Shown here one piece after another: positions 1-6,250 of a stretch of 9,017 bases of DNA. The translations under genes and the position numbers were made by a program. Location: positions 1 to 9,017 of the forward strand of contig CACXDV010000015.1 of the NCBI GenBank assembly GCA_902766585.1, in the 5' to 3' direction. Below the pieces are notes generated by a model. That model was given only the letters and a program-made list of their open reading frames with translations. It was not told where the DNA came from and did no database searches. This stretch comes from an uncultured Ruminococcus sp. Lineage in GTDB: Bacteria > Bacillota > Clostridia > Oscillospirales > Acutalibacteraceae. Numbering within the stretch: the first letter of the stretch is position 1; every line of letters begins with the position of its first letter.

Positions 1-1
1 A

Positions 2-577
2 GGTATCAGCGTTTATGATATTGCACGCGGCTACCATATATTCCACAGCACATGGTGGTCCCCGCTGGCAGGTGCAGGTATCGGTGCGGCAGCAATGCTG
101 CTGATCGATTTTATTGGAATGCTTGTTTATAAGCGTGACGGAATGGGCTTCGGCGACGTTAAGCTGTTTTTGGCTGTCGGCGTGCTGACAGGCTTTCCGG
201 GCACGATCTATACCTTTATTATTTCGATAATAACTGCCACTATCTTCTTTGTGGCTATAATACTGACCGCCAGAATATCAGGCGGAAAAGAAGACTCGGA
301 GGAGCCCGTACAGGAAGCCTCCGGAAATGCTGCTGAGGAAGCAGCAGATCAGGAGTCCGGAGAAGAAAAGCCAGATGAGGAAAATACTTCTGCGACAGAT
401 GATCAGGACTCCGGAAACGATAAGCAGGATGAGCAGACTGAGGAAAACGGAAGCGTCGGCTTTGGTTCATACCTCGCCTTCGGACCGTATATCGCAGTCG
501 CTTTGGGATTATATATTGTTCTGTTTGATTATATAATGTATCTTGCGAGATTGTATTTAGATTTATTTAACTTTTGA
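2..577 (+). CDS. pilD: Type IV prepilin peptidase (leader peptidase/N-methylase), C-terminal part, 5' end outside window
   Basis: Inner-membrane aspartyl protease that cuts the positively charged leader off prepilins and usually methylates the new N-terminus. The frame is open from base 2, so the 191 visible residues are only the C-terminal part. The N-terminal Cys domain and the first catalytic Asp must lie upstream. The second catalytic motif is visible as GMGFGDVK, with the Asp at bases 155-157, and is flanked by several hydrophobic membrane segments. A late SYLAFGPYIA stretch resembles the PFGPFLA motif near the end of the family. Between these lies an atypical acidic hydrophilic stretch (about bases 281-454, roughly 58 residues with 22 Asp/Glu and 3 Lys) where the family normally has a short loop. 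The gene ends 15 nt before pilB, and two genes with class III leaders lie downstream, which fits the role. The family call is firm; whether it also methylates cannot be seen. Confidence 0.92.
   Translation, partial: GISVYDIARGYHIFHSTWWSPLAGAGIGAAAMLLIDFIGMLVYKRDGMGFGDVKLFLAVGVLTGFPGTIYTFIISIITATIFFVAIILTARISGGKEDSEEPVQEASGNAAEEAADQESGEEKPDEENTSATDDQDSGNDKQDEQTEENGSVGFGSYLAFGPYIAVALGLYIVLFDYIMYLARLYLDLFNF
347..439 (+). repeat. Imperfect in-frame duplication inside the acidic insert of the prepilin peptidase
   Basis: Two 39-nt copies begin at 347 and 401, a 54-nt (18-codon) period, and match at 30 of 39 positions by my count. They encode DQESGEEKPDEEN and DQDSGNDKQDEQT. A weaker related unit (QEASGN) lies just upstream near base 310. 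Because both DNA and protein are repeated, in-frame duplication is the simplest origin of at least part of the acidic loop. Confidence 0.75.
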
Positions 578-592
578 TCGGGAGCTGACAAT

Positions 593-2290
593 ATGAAAGC
601 GGGTAATCTGAGAATAGGACAAATTCTTATCAATTCCGGTGCGATCACCGATGAACAGCTGGATGCCGTACTTGAAAAACAGAAAACGACCAAAAAGCGT
701 GTTGCTGATATCCTTATAGAAGACGGTATCGTAACAGAGCAACAGGTTTGTAAGGCTCTTGAACAGCAGCTGTTTATACCTTATATGGATCTGGATCAGA
801 TCCAGATCCCTGAAGAACTTGGCGGCATAATCCCCGAGGATATGGCTAACAAGCATATGGTAATCCCGATCGAACAGGAAGGCAGATTCCTTACTGTTGC
901 GATCGCCGATCCCCTTAACTATCAGGGACTTAAGGATATTTCGATTGCTACCAAAATGAAGATCAAGCCTGTAATCGGCGAGGCTTCAAAAATATCTGTA
1001 AAGCTGCGTGAAATGTACGCCGCTCAGAAGGCTATCGACGATGCAAAGGAATTCCTTGAATCCAAGGGCGGTAAGACCAAGGCTCAGATCGAGGCTGAGG
1101 AAGCTGCTCAGAATGATGCATCTGCTAATGACCAGCCTATTATCCGTTTCGTTAATAACATGATCGAAGAGGCTATCTTTACAAAGACCTCCGATATTCA
1201 TATTGAACCGATGGAAAAATGTCTGAGAATACGCTTCCGTATCGACGGTAAGCTCCAGACATACATGGAAACAGCCCCTGAGCTTATCCCCTCGGTTACT
1301 TCCCGTATCAAATTCATAGGCAACATGAATATCGCGGAAAAACGTATCCCTCAGGACGGTCGTATCAACTACCGTGTCGGAGGAAAGGATATCGACTTCC
1401 GTATTTCAGTTCTCCCGAGCCTTTTCGGTGAGAAGATAGTTATGCGTATTACGACCTCTCTGGGCATGGAGCTTAAAAAGGAAAATATCGGCTTCCTCCC
1501 GGAGAACCTTGAAAAATTTAACCATCTTGTAAAGAGTCACCGTGGTATTATCCTTGTAACGGGCGCTACAGGTTCCGGTAAATCTACTACACTGTATACC
1601 GCTTTGCACGAGGTTATGGGTGAAGATATCAATATCATCACCGTTGAAGACCCTGTTGAGCAGATCCAGCCAGGTATCACTCAGGTACAGACCAATGAAA
1701 AAGCAGGGCTTACCTTTGCGGCAGCTCTGCGAAGCATTCTTCGTCAGGACCCTGATATTATAATGCTCGGTGAGATCCGTGACGGCGAAACCGCAGGTAT
1801 TGCCGTTCAGGCTGCTATTACAGGTCACCTTGTGCTTTCAACACTCCATACATACGATGCGCCCAGCTCGGTTGCACGTCTTATAGATATGGGTATCGAG
1901 GGCTACATGGTATCCTCAGCGCTTCTCGGTATCATAGCTCAGAAGCTTGCAAGACGCTTGTGCGTATCCTGTAAGGAAAGATATGAGCCTGATGATAACG
2001 AAAAAATCGGTCTTATGATTAAGCCAGGTGATGAATATACCCTTTACCGTCCGGTAGGCTGCGAAAAGTGCAACAAAAAGGGCTATAAGGGACGTATTGC
2101 AGTACATGAAGTAATGATGCTTACAACCGGACTCAAAAGAGCTATAACCGATGGTGTAAGTACAGATGAACTGAGAGACCTTGCAATAGCAGAGGGCATG
2201 ATCCCCATGAAGGAAAATGTCCGTATCGATGTTTTGAAGGGTCTGACCTCGTATGAGGAATATATCGACATGACAATCTCAAACGACTGA
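593..2290 (+). CDS. pilB: Type IV pilus extension ATPase PilB (GspE/PilB family) with MshEN N-terminal domain
   Basis: Cytoplasmic hexameric ATPase that drives pilus polymerisation through the platform protein PilC. The 565 residues are full length for the family. Residues 1-140 form the T2SSE N-terminal (MshEN) region. The ATPase core shows DIHIEP (201-206), Walker A GATGSGKST (324-332), Asp box VEDPVE (351-356), Walker B region DPDIIMLGEIRD (386-397) and His box GHLVLSTLHT (411-420). Four cysteines (457, 460, 490, 493) form the two CxxC pairs of the zinc-binding C-terminal element, which PilB/GspE have and PilT lacks. The ATG start follows GGGAG at 580-584 with 8 nt spacing. Residues 7-30 and 36-59 are two 24-residue motifs five residues apart, matching the c-di-GMP-binding MshEN pattern, so nucleotide control is plausible. 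It could formally be a type II secretion GspE, but the adjacent pilT indicates a pilus. Confidence 0.95.
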   Translation: MKAGNLRIGQILINSGAITDEQLDAVLEKQKTTKKRVADILIEDGIVTEQQVCKALEQQLFIPYMDLDQIQIPEELGGIIPEDMANKHMVIPIEQEGRFLTVAIADPLNYQGLKDISIATKMKIKPVIGEASKISVKLREMYAAQKAIDDAKEFLESKGGKTKAQIEAEEAAQNDASANDQPIIRFVNNMIEEAIFTKTSDIHIEPMEKCLRIRFRIDGKLQTYMETAPELIPSVTSRIKFIGNMNIAEKRIPQDGRINYRVGGKDIDFRISVLPSLFGEKIVMRITTSLGMELKKENIGFLPENLEKFNHLVKSHRGIILVTGATGSGKSTTLYTALHEVMGEDINIITVEDPVEQIQPGITQVQTNEKAGLTFAAALRSILRQDPDIIMLGEIRDGETAGIAVQAAITGHLVLSTLHTYDAPSSVARLIDMGIEGYMVSSALLGIIAQKLARRLCVSCKERYEPDDNEKIGLMIKPGDEYTLYRPVGCEKCNKKGYKGRIAVHEVMMLTTGLKRAITDGVSTDELRDLAIAEGMIPMKENVRIDVLKGLTSYEEYIDMTISND

Positions 2291-2298
2291 TTGAGATT
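2275..2298 (+). other. Stem-loop spanning the pilB stop codon
   Basis: AATCTCAA (2275-2282) and TTGAGATT (2291-2298) can form a perfect 8-bp stem with an 8-nt loop that contains the pilB TGA. No T-run follows, so it does not look like a complete rho-independent terminator. It could be an mRNA-stability or attenuation element between the two motor ATPase genes, or chance. Function is unproven. Confidence 0.35.
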
Positions 2299-2309
2299 TG
2301 CATATACAA

Positions 2310-2322
2310 TGTGTTTAACACA
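2310..2322. other. Small palindrome in the pilB-pilT gap
   Basis: TGTGTT-T-AACACA is a perfect 6-bp dyad around a single central base in the 63-nt gap before pilT. With no loop it cannot form an RNA hairpin, so any role would be as a DNA-binding site. TATAAA occurs at 2328-2333, but I find no matching -35 box at normal spacing. A palindrome this short in AT-rich DNA may be chance. Confidence 0.2.
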
Positions 2323-2353
2323 AATTCTATAAACAGAATGGGGTAGATTATTA

Positions 2354-3400
2354 ATGGATTTTTATAGCTTAGTAAAAGAAGCTGTCGGCAAGGGCGCGTC
2401 CGATATCCATATAGCTTCCGGTAACCACCCGGCTTACCGTCTTCACGGTAATGTTTTCTTTACAACAGATCCCGCCCTTAATGAAGCAGAGGTAACAGCA
2501 ATTATCAAGGCAGTTCTCAACCAGTCCAGATTTGAGACCTTCCTCCAGACAGGTGAAGCCGATGCCGCTGTTGAGATCGGCGAATGCGGACGTTTCAGAG
2601 CAAATGCTTTCAGACAGCGTAACGGTACATCTCTTATCCTCCGTGTAATCAACAGCGTTGTACCTGAGCTTTCAACACTCAGCCTTCCTAATTCGATCCG
2701 TAAAACTCTTGATCTTAATTCAGGTCTTGTTCTCGTCTGCGGACCTACAGGTTCAGGTAAATCTACAACTCTTGCGGCTCTTATCAATGAGATCAACAAG
2801 TATAAGAGCAAGCATATTCTTACTATCGAGGACCCTGTTGAGTTCCTCCATACTCCTAAACGCTGTATCATAAACCAGAGAGAAATCGGTCTCGACAGCC
2901 GAAGCTATCCTATGGCGCTGAGAGCTGCCATGCGTGAAGACCCTGATATCATTCTCGTAGGTGAAATGCGTGACCGTGAGTCCATTCAGATCGCACTTAC
3001 GGCAACAGAAACAGGTCACTTGGTATTCTCGACAGTACATACAGAGGGCGCGGCTAAGACTATCGACCGTCTTGTTGATATCTTCCCGCCGGATCAGCAG
3101 CAGCAGATCCGCGTACAGCTCTCCACTTCTCTGAAAGCAGTTATTTCTCAGAGACTTCTTCCGAAGGCAACCGGCGGACGAGTTGCAGCATTTGAGATCA
3201 TGTTCGTAACCGGCGCTATCAGTAACCTTATCCGTGAGAATAAGGTCGCAAATATCCAGCAGTCTATCCAGCTCGGACAGCAGTACGGTATGATCACTAT
3301 GAACAAGAGTATCGACAACCTTCTTGCTCAGGGACTTATTACCGAACAGGTTGCAAAGGCTTGGAACTTTGATATCGGTGACACTGATGCCAGAAGATAA
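2354..3400 (+). CDS. pilT: Type IV pilus retraction ATPase PilT
   Basis: Cytoplasmic hexameric ATPase that depolymerises pili, giving retraction and twitching-type movement or close adhesion. The 348 residues match the family length. Visible are the N-terminal ASDIHIASG stretch (15-23), Walker A GPTGSGKST (130-138), Asp box IEDPVE (158-163), Walker B region DPDIILVGEMRD (196-207), His box GHLVFSTVHT (221-230) and the PilT-specific C-terminal motif as AISNLIRE (288-295; Ser where AIRNLIRE has Arg). It lacks the zinc cysteine pairs and MshEN domain of PilB, which separates it from a second extension ATPase. The ATG at 2354 has only a weak GGGG (2340-2343) as ribosome binding site, 10 nt away, so it is probably translated independently of pilB. 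Its presence implies a retractile pilus rather than a type II secretion system. Confidence 0.95.
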   Translation: MDFYSLVKEAVGKGASDIHIASGNHPAYRLHGNVFFTTDPALNEAEVTAIIKAVLNQSRFETFLQTGEADAAVEIGECGRFRANAFRQRNGTSLILRVINSVVPELSTLSLPNSIRKTLDLNSGLVLVCGPTGSGKSTTLAALINEINKYKSKHILTIEDPVEFLHTPKRCIINQREIGLDSRSYPMALRAAMREDPDIILVGEMRDRESIQIALTATETGHLVFSTVHTEGAAKTIDRLVDIFPPDQQQQIRVQLSTSLKAVISQRLLPKATGGRVAAFEIMFVTGAISNLIRENKVANIQQSIQLGQQYGMITMNKSIDNLLAQGLITEQVAKAWNFDIGDTDARR

Positions 3401-3416
3401 GGAGTGAGCTGTTTTG
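3399..3416 (+). promoter_or_regulatory. Ribosome binding site fixing a TTG start for pilC
   Basis: AAGGAGTGAG (3399-3408) overlaps the last bases of pilT and sits about 9 nt before TTG at 3414. The first in-frame ATG (3435) would remove the conserved KFKYVAMN opening of the PilC family. The TTG is therefore the supported start. Confidence 0.8.
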
Positions 3417-4661
3417 AAGTTTAAATATGTTGCGATGAATTCCCGTAATCAGAAGAAGGAAGGCGCTATTGAAGCCGAAACGCAAAACCAGGCTGTCTCC
3501 ATTCTTCGTGAAAAAGGTCTTATTGTACAGGATATCCAGCAGGCAGGCGGTAAGGACGATACGCCTACAAGTATCTGGCAAATGGACCTCGGCGGTGATA
3601 TTCATAACAGAAAGATCGCAAAGAAAACCCTTCTTATGCTGTTTAACCAGCTGGGTATGATGATGAAAGCCGGTATCAACCTTTCAATGTCGATGCAGAT
3701 CATGATCGATTCTGAAAAGGATACAGGTATGCAGAAGATCCTTCGTGAAATAAATGAAAACCTCTATAACGGTTTTACTCTTTCACAGGCTATGAAGACC
3801 TTCGCAGGCTTCCCCGGCGTTTATATCAGTATTATAGAAGCCGGTGAGGCAAACGGCCGTCTTGATAATGCGTTCCAGCAGTGTGCGCTTATCTGTAAAA
3901 AGGATATCGCCCTTTCCGGTAAGCTCAGAAGTGCATTTACATATCCTTTATTCCTTATAGTTCTTGTAATTGGTCTTATTATCATCCTCTGCGGCTTCGT
4001 ATTGCCGACCTTTAAGGATACATACGGCGCATTCGGTGCAGAGCTTCCTGCATTGACAAAAGCCTTGATGAGCTTCTCCGATATCCTCCTCGGTTATTGG
4101 TGGCTTATAATCATAGTTGCAGCTATTATAATCTTCTCATTTGTTACACTTAAGAAGAATAATGACGATTTCCAGATGTTCCTTGCAAAGTTCTCACTTA
4201 AGATCCCGCTGGTCGGTCCTATCGTCCGTCAGGGCGCGCTTGCACGTTACTGCCGTCTGATGTCCACCCTTACGGATGCGGGTATTCCTATCCATAAGGC
4301 TATGGGACTTGCTTGTGACGCTATCCCTAATCTCTATGTACAGAAGGAAGCACGAATGGTGCTTGATGACGTACAGATCGGTGTTACTATCAATGAAGCT
4401 ATGGCTAAGCATCCTATCTTCGATTCCATTCTTGTTTCAATGGTTCGTGTTGGTGAGGAATCCGGTATGCTTGGTGACTCACTGTTTAAAATGGCAGAGC
4501 TTTTTGAGGAGCAGAGCGATGAATCTACCCAAAAGCTCACAGACGCTATGACACCTATTATGACAGTTGTAATCGGTGTAGTTGTTGGTACCGTTGTAGT
4601 TGCTATGATCATGCCTATGTTCGGTATGTACGACGTAATCGGCAGCAGTTCAACAACATGA
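3414..4661 (+). CDS. pilC: Type IV pilus inner-membrane platform protein PilC
   Basis: Polytopic membrane protein (GspF/PilC family) that couples the PilB and PilT motors to pilin insertion and removal. The 415 residues are full length. It opens with the family KFKYVAMN sequence, followed by two repeated T2SSF cytoplasmic domains (about 74-197 and 276-398). Each repeat has its hallmark: FPGVY..IIEAGEANGRLD (133-151) and FDSIL..VRVGEESGMLGD (336-355). Hydrophobic segments at about 178-198, 229-246 and 379-402 fit the usual three-helix topology. The start is TTG, 13 nt after pilT and behind a strong AAGGAG, so the genes are co-transcribed and probably translationally linked. A hairpin terminator follows. 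GspF of a type II secretion system is the alternative, made unlikely by pilT. Confidence 0.95.
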   Translation: MKFKYVAMNSRNQKKEGAIEAETQNQAVSILREKGLIVQDIQQAGGKDDTPTSIWQMDLGGDIHNRKIAKKTLLMLFNQLGMMMKAGINLSMSMQIMIDSEKDTGMQKILREINENLYNGFTLSQAMKTFAGFPGVYISIIEAGEANGRLDNAFQQCALICKKDIALSGKLRSAFTYPLFLIVLVIGLIIILCGFVLPTFKDTYGAFGAELPALTKALMSFSDILLGYWWLIIIVAAIIIFSFVTLKKNNDDFQMFLAKFSLKIPLVGPIVRQGALARYCRLMSTLTDAGIPIHKAMGLACDAIPNLYVQKEARMVLDDVQIGVTINEAMAKHPIFDSILVSMVRVGEESGMLGDSLFKMAELFEEQSDESTQKLTDAMTPIMTVVIGVVVGTVVVAMIMPMFGMYDVIGSSSTT

Positions 4662-4702
4662 TGACTGATATGTGATACAATTGTAAACTACTATGTAAAC
4701 TT

Positions 4703-4734
4703 GCGGTACATTGTTTTTCAATGTACCGCTTGTT
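4703..4734 (+). terminator. Probable terminator of the pilus motor operon
   Basis: GCGGTACATTG (4703-4713) pairs perfectly with CAATGTACCGC (4719-4729) around a TTTTT loop, an 11-bp stem 41 nt after the pilC stop. The trailing TTGTTG is only a weak U-tract, so termination may be partial and some read-through into the prepilin genes is possible. Just upstream, TGTAAACT occurs twice (4682-4689 and 4694-4701). Confidence 0.65.
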
Positions 4735-4767
4735 GCTGATAAATGATTAACAAATTATGAACAAAAA

Positions 4768-4833
4768 CTTTGGCAACTTTGACAAAAAAATATGCTTTAA
4801 TTTGTCGTTATAATATAGTATAATATATATAAT
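4768..4833 (+). promoter_or_regulatory. Putative promoter region of the prepilin gene pair
   Basis: This AT-rich stretch contains TTGACA at 4779-4784, which is the second unit of a 9-bp tandem repeat (CTTTGGCAA, CTTTGACAA; 4768-4785). It also has three exact TATAAT hexamers at 4809-4814, 4819-4824 and 4828-4833. None of the TATAATs lies about 17 nt from TTGACA; the nearest gap is 24 nt. The working -35/-10 pair therefore cannot be assigned, and an activator may be needed. Start sites here would leave a short leader of roughly 50-70 nt. The rest of the 226-nt gap shows only the pilC terminator. Confidence 0.5.
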
Positions 4834-4887
4834 TGGATGTAAAAGAATTTGTCAATAAACATAATTCCGAATGGAGAGTGTTATATT

Positions 4888-5490
4888 ATGAAAAAAACTA
4901 TAAGGCTAAAGTTAAAATCAAAAAAGGGCGTTACACTGATAGAGCTTCTTGTTGGCATTACAATAGTTGTAATTGTTTTTGCATCTACGCTCGGAGCAAT
5001 GGTCGGAGGCTTTACAACTACTGTGCGTAATTCAGATGAAAACAGAGCTTCTGTTCTTAATGCCTCAGTAAATGAGATCATTTTCAACTGCGTAAGAAAA
5101 ATGAGAATATCTGAATATGACGATGCTGTTGACTTCATAGATGAATTGGAAACAGCCGCAAGCTCATCAGGCGGTATGGGTGATGATAATTATGCATATG
5201 CTCTTGCATCGGCAATACAGATCTCTCTTAAGTCTCCTGTTATTACCGATGATATCCCTGATGTACAATTCGTAAAGGCTGAATTTAACTCAGAAACAGG
5301 AAAATATGATGCAGCTTTCCCGGACGGTGTCAGCTATCAGTATACACTCATTCCTGAACAGAAAAAACAGCTTGCAACATTGACCGGCGCAGGTTCAGCT
5401 TATGAAATGGACGGTCTTACTATTAAAACCTGCTTTGAATCTGCAGGCGGTCCGATAATCTATGAGTCATTTGTACCGTTCTATAAATAA
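4888..5490 (+). CDS. Prepilin-like protein with class III leader (minor pilin/pseudopilin)
   Basis: A 200-residue secreted fibre subunit or pilus-tip component, to be processed by the prepilin peptidase. The basic leader (residues 1-14, many Lys) ends in Gly14. The mature protein would start VTLIE with the Glu at +5 needed for assembly, followed by a hydrophobic helix to about residue 42. The rest is a soluble head with a Gly/Ser/Asp-rich stretch at about 92-101 and two cysteines (68, 182) that might pair. The ATG at 4888 follows GGAGAG (4873-4878). An in-frame TTG at 4849 would add 13 residues but has no good ribosome binding site and sits just after the promoter. The head matches no family I can name. 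The length and lack of a typical major-pilin C-terminus suggest a minor pilin, but a main subunit cannot be excluded. Confidence 0.85.
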   Translation: MKKTIRLKLKSKKGVTLIELLVGITIVVIVFASTLGAMVGGFTTTVRNSDENRASVLNASVNEIIFNCVRKMRISEYDDAVDFIDELETAASSSGGMGDDNYAYALASAIQISLKSPVITDDIPDVQFVKAEFNSETGKYDAAFPDGVSYQYTLIPEQKKQLATLTGAGSAYEMDGLTIKTCFESAGGPIIYESFVPFYK

Positions 5491-5493
5491 TCC

Positions 5494-5514
5494 GGAGGGA
5501 GTTTGATTACCGTG
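5494..5514 (+). promoter_or_regulatory. Ribosome binding site with two candidate starts for the second prepilin
   Basis: GGAGGGAG (5494-5501) lies 3 nt after the previous stop. TTG at 5503 is too close (4 nt from GGAGG). GTG at 5512 lies 10 nt from GGGAG and 13 nt from GGAGG, so GTG is preferred. The choice changes only three leader residues and leaves the cleavage site intact. Confidence 0.55.
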
Positions 5515-6204
5515 AAAAGATTTAAAACTAAAAAAGCGTTTACATTGGTGGAATTGGTAGTAACGGTCGCTATTCTCTCCATTACTGCCGGCTTCGGTAT
5601 AGGAATATTTGCTTCGGCAATGTCCAACTATTCAAAAGCCTCCTTAACCGCAAAGGAACAGGCTCTTGCTACTGAAATAGAGGATTTTATTCTCGATAAC
5701 GCAAGAATATGTACCAACCTCTATCTCATTAATTCCGATTATTCAGAGGATTTTACTGAAGAAGGCTATTATGCAAATAATGCTGCTCAGGTCGCACTTG
5801 ATAATTCAGACAGCTACATAATGTCAATGGCTTCTGATTCCGGTGTTCTTAAGCTTACTACAAACGAACGCGGAAAGGAAACAGATGTTACCGGTGCTGT
5901 TGTATACAGTGATATTATTGATCAGCCTGATTTGACCGTATCCGGAGTAGATCATATTGACCTTACTCTTTGCAAGCAGAAGATGGTTGCAGGTCAGACA
6001 GAAAAGCAGTCCTTCAATTATCTCCAGTATTCTATTTATATGAATGAAGGCTATTTCATTACCGGTGATGTTATGCTTTATTCCTGTAAGAATCTTTCAT
6101 TCGTATATGAAAACGGATTCTTTGAGAAGGCTGATGAGGGAACTATCACTATCGGCGGGGAAGGAAATGCAAGCACAAACGGTATCGCATTTGTTGTAAA
6201 ATAA
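5512..6204 (+). CDS. Second prepilin-like protein, class III leader with Ala at -1
   Basis: A 230-residue prepilin (from GTG 5512) probably co-transcribed with the preceding prepilin gene, 21 nt apart. The short basic leader KRFKTKKA is followed by FTLVE with Glu at +5 and a hydrophobic helix to about residue 34, the class III prepilin pattern. The residue before the predicted cut is Ala9 where nearly all family members have Gly. The remaining head is rich in Asp, Tyr, Ser and Asn, carries three cysteines (67, 154, 192), and has a likely beta-rich second half ending in FVVK. I do not recognise the head domain. It is probably a minor pilin or pseudopilin acting with the neighbouring prepilin in initiation, tip formation or adhesion. 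A strong terminator follows, so this is the end of the pilus locus. Confidence 0.83.
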   Translation: MKRFKTKKAFTLVELVVTVAILSITAGFGIGIFASAMSNYSKASLTAKEQALATEIEDFILDNARICTNLYLINSDYSEDFTEEGYYANNAAQVALDNSDSYIMSMASDSGVLKLTTNERGKETDVTGAVVYSDIIDQPDLTVSGVDHIDLTLCKQKMVAGQTEKQSFNYLQYSIYMNEGYFITGDVMLYSCKNLSFVYENGFFEKADEGTITIGGEGNASTNGIAFVVK

Positions 6205-6207
6205 GAT

Positions 6208-6250
6208 AAAAAAAATGACTGCTGTTATTCGCTGACAGCAGTCTTTTTTT
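6208..6250. terminator. Bidirectional rho-independent terminator between convergent genes
   Basis: GACTGCTGT (6217-6225) and ACAGCAGTC (6235-6243) form a perfect 9-bp stem with a 9-nt loop. On the + strand it is followed by seven T (6244-6250); on the minus strand the run of A at 6208-6215 gives the matching T-tract. It ends the prepilin genes in one direction and the Rrf2 gene in the other. The Rrf2 stop codon (6249-6251) overlaps the end of the T-run. Confidence 0.9.

Noticed and set aside
1406..1828. 140-residue antisense frame within pilB
   Set aside because: It is opposite the most conserved ATPase motifs, has no ribosome binding site evident and no recognisable domain. A codon-bias shadow.
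2443..2871. 142-residue antisense frame within pilT
   Set aside because: Lies fully opposite conserved PilT motifs with no recognisable domain. A shadow.
593..4661. Type II secretion or DNA-uptake (com) system instead of type IV pilus
   Set aside because: PilB and PilC homologues alone would be ambiguous, but a PilT with its AISNLIRE motif in the same operon points to a retractile T4P; no comGC-like operon features are present.
4770..4790. Sigma-54 type promoter (TGGCA...) before the prepilin genes
   Set aside because: GG at 4772-4773 would need GC about ten bases further on, and AA is there instead. The spacing and -12 element are absent.
4662..4887. c-di-GMP riboswitch upstream of the prepilin genes
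   Set aside because: Some clostridial pilin genes have one, but the TATAAT boxes leave only about 50-70 nt of leader and I see no riboswitch-like conserved helices; the one clear hairpin is the pilC terminator upstream of the promoter.
4849..4887. Earlier TTG start for the first prepilin
   Set aside because: It has no good ribosome binding site, lies just after the promoter and would give an unusual uncharged extension before the basic leader. ATG at 4888 has GGAGAG upstream.
4833..5030. Small 65-residue reading frame overlapping the first prepilin gene
   Set aside because: Its TTG start lies inside the promoter region, the product is not recognisable, and the overlapping frame carries a clear class III leader.
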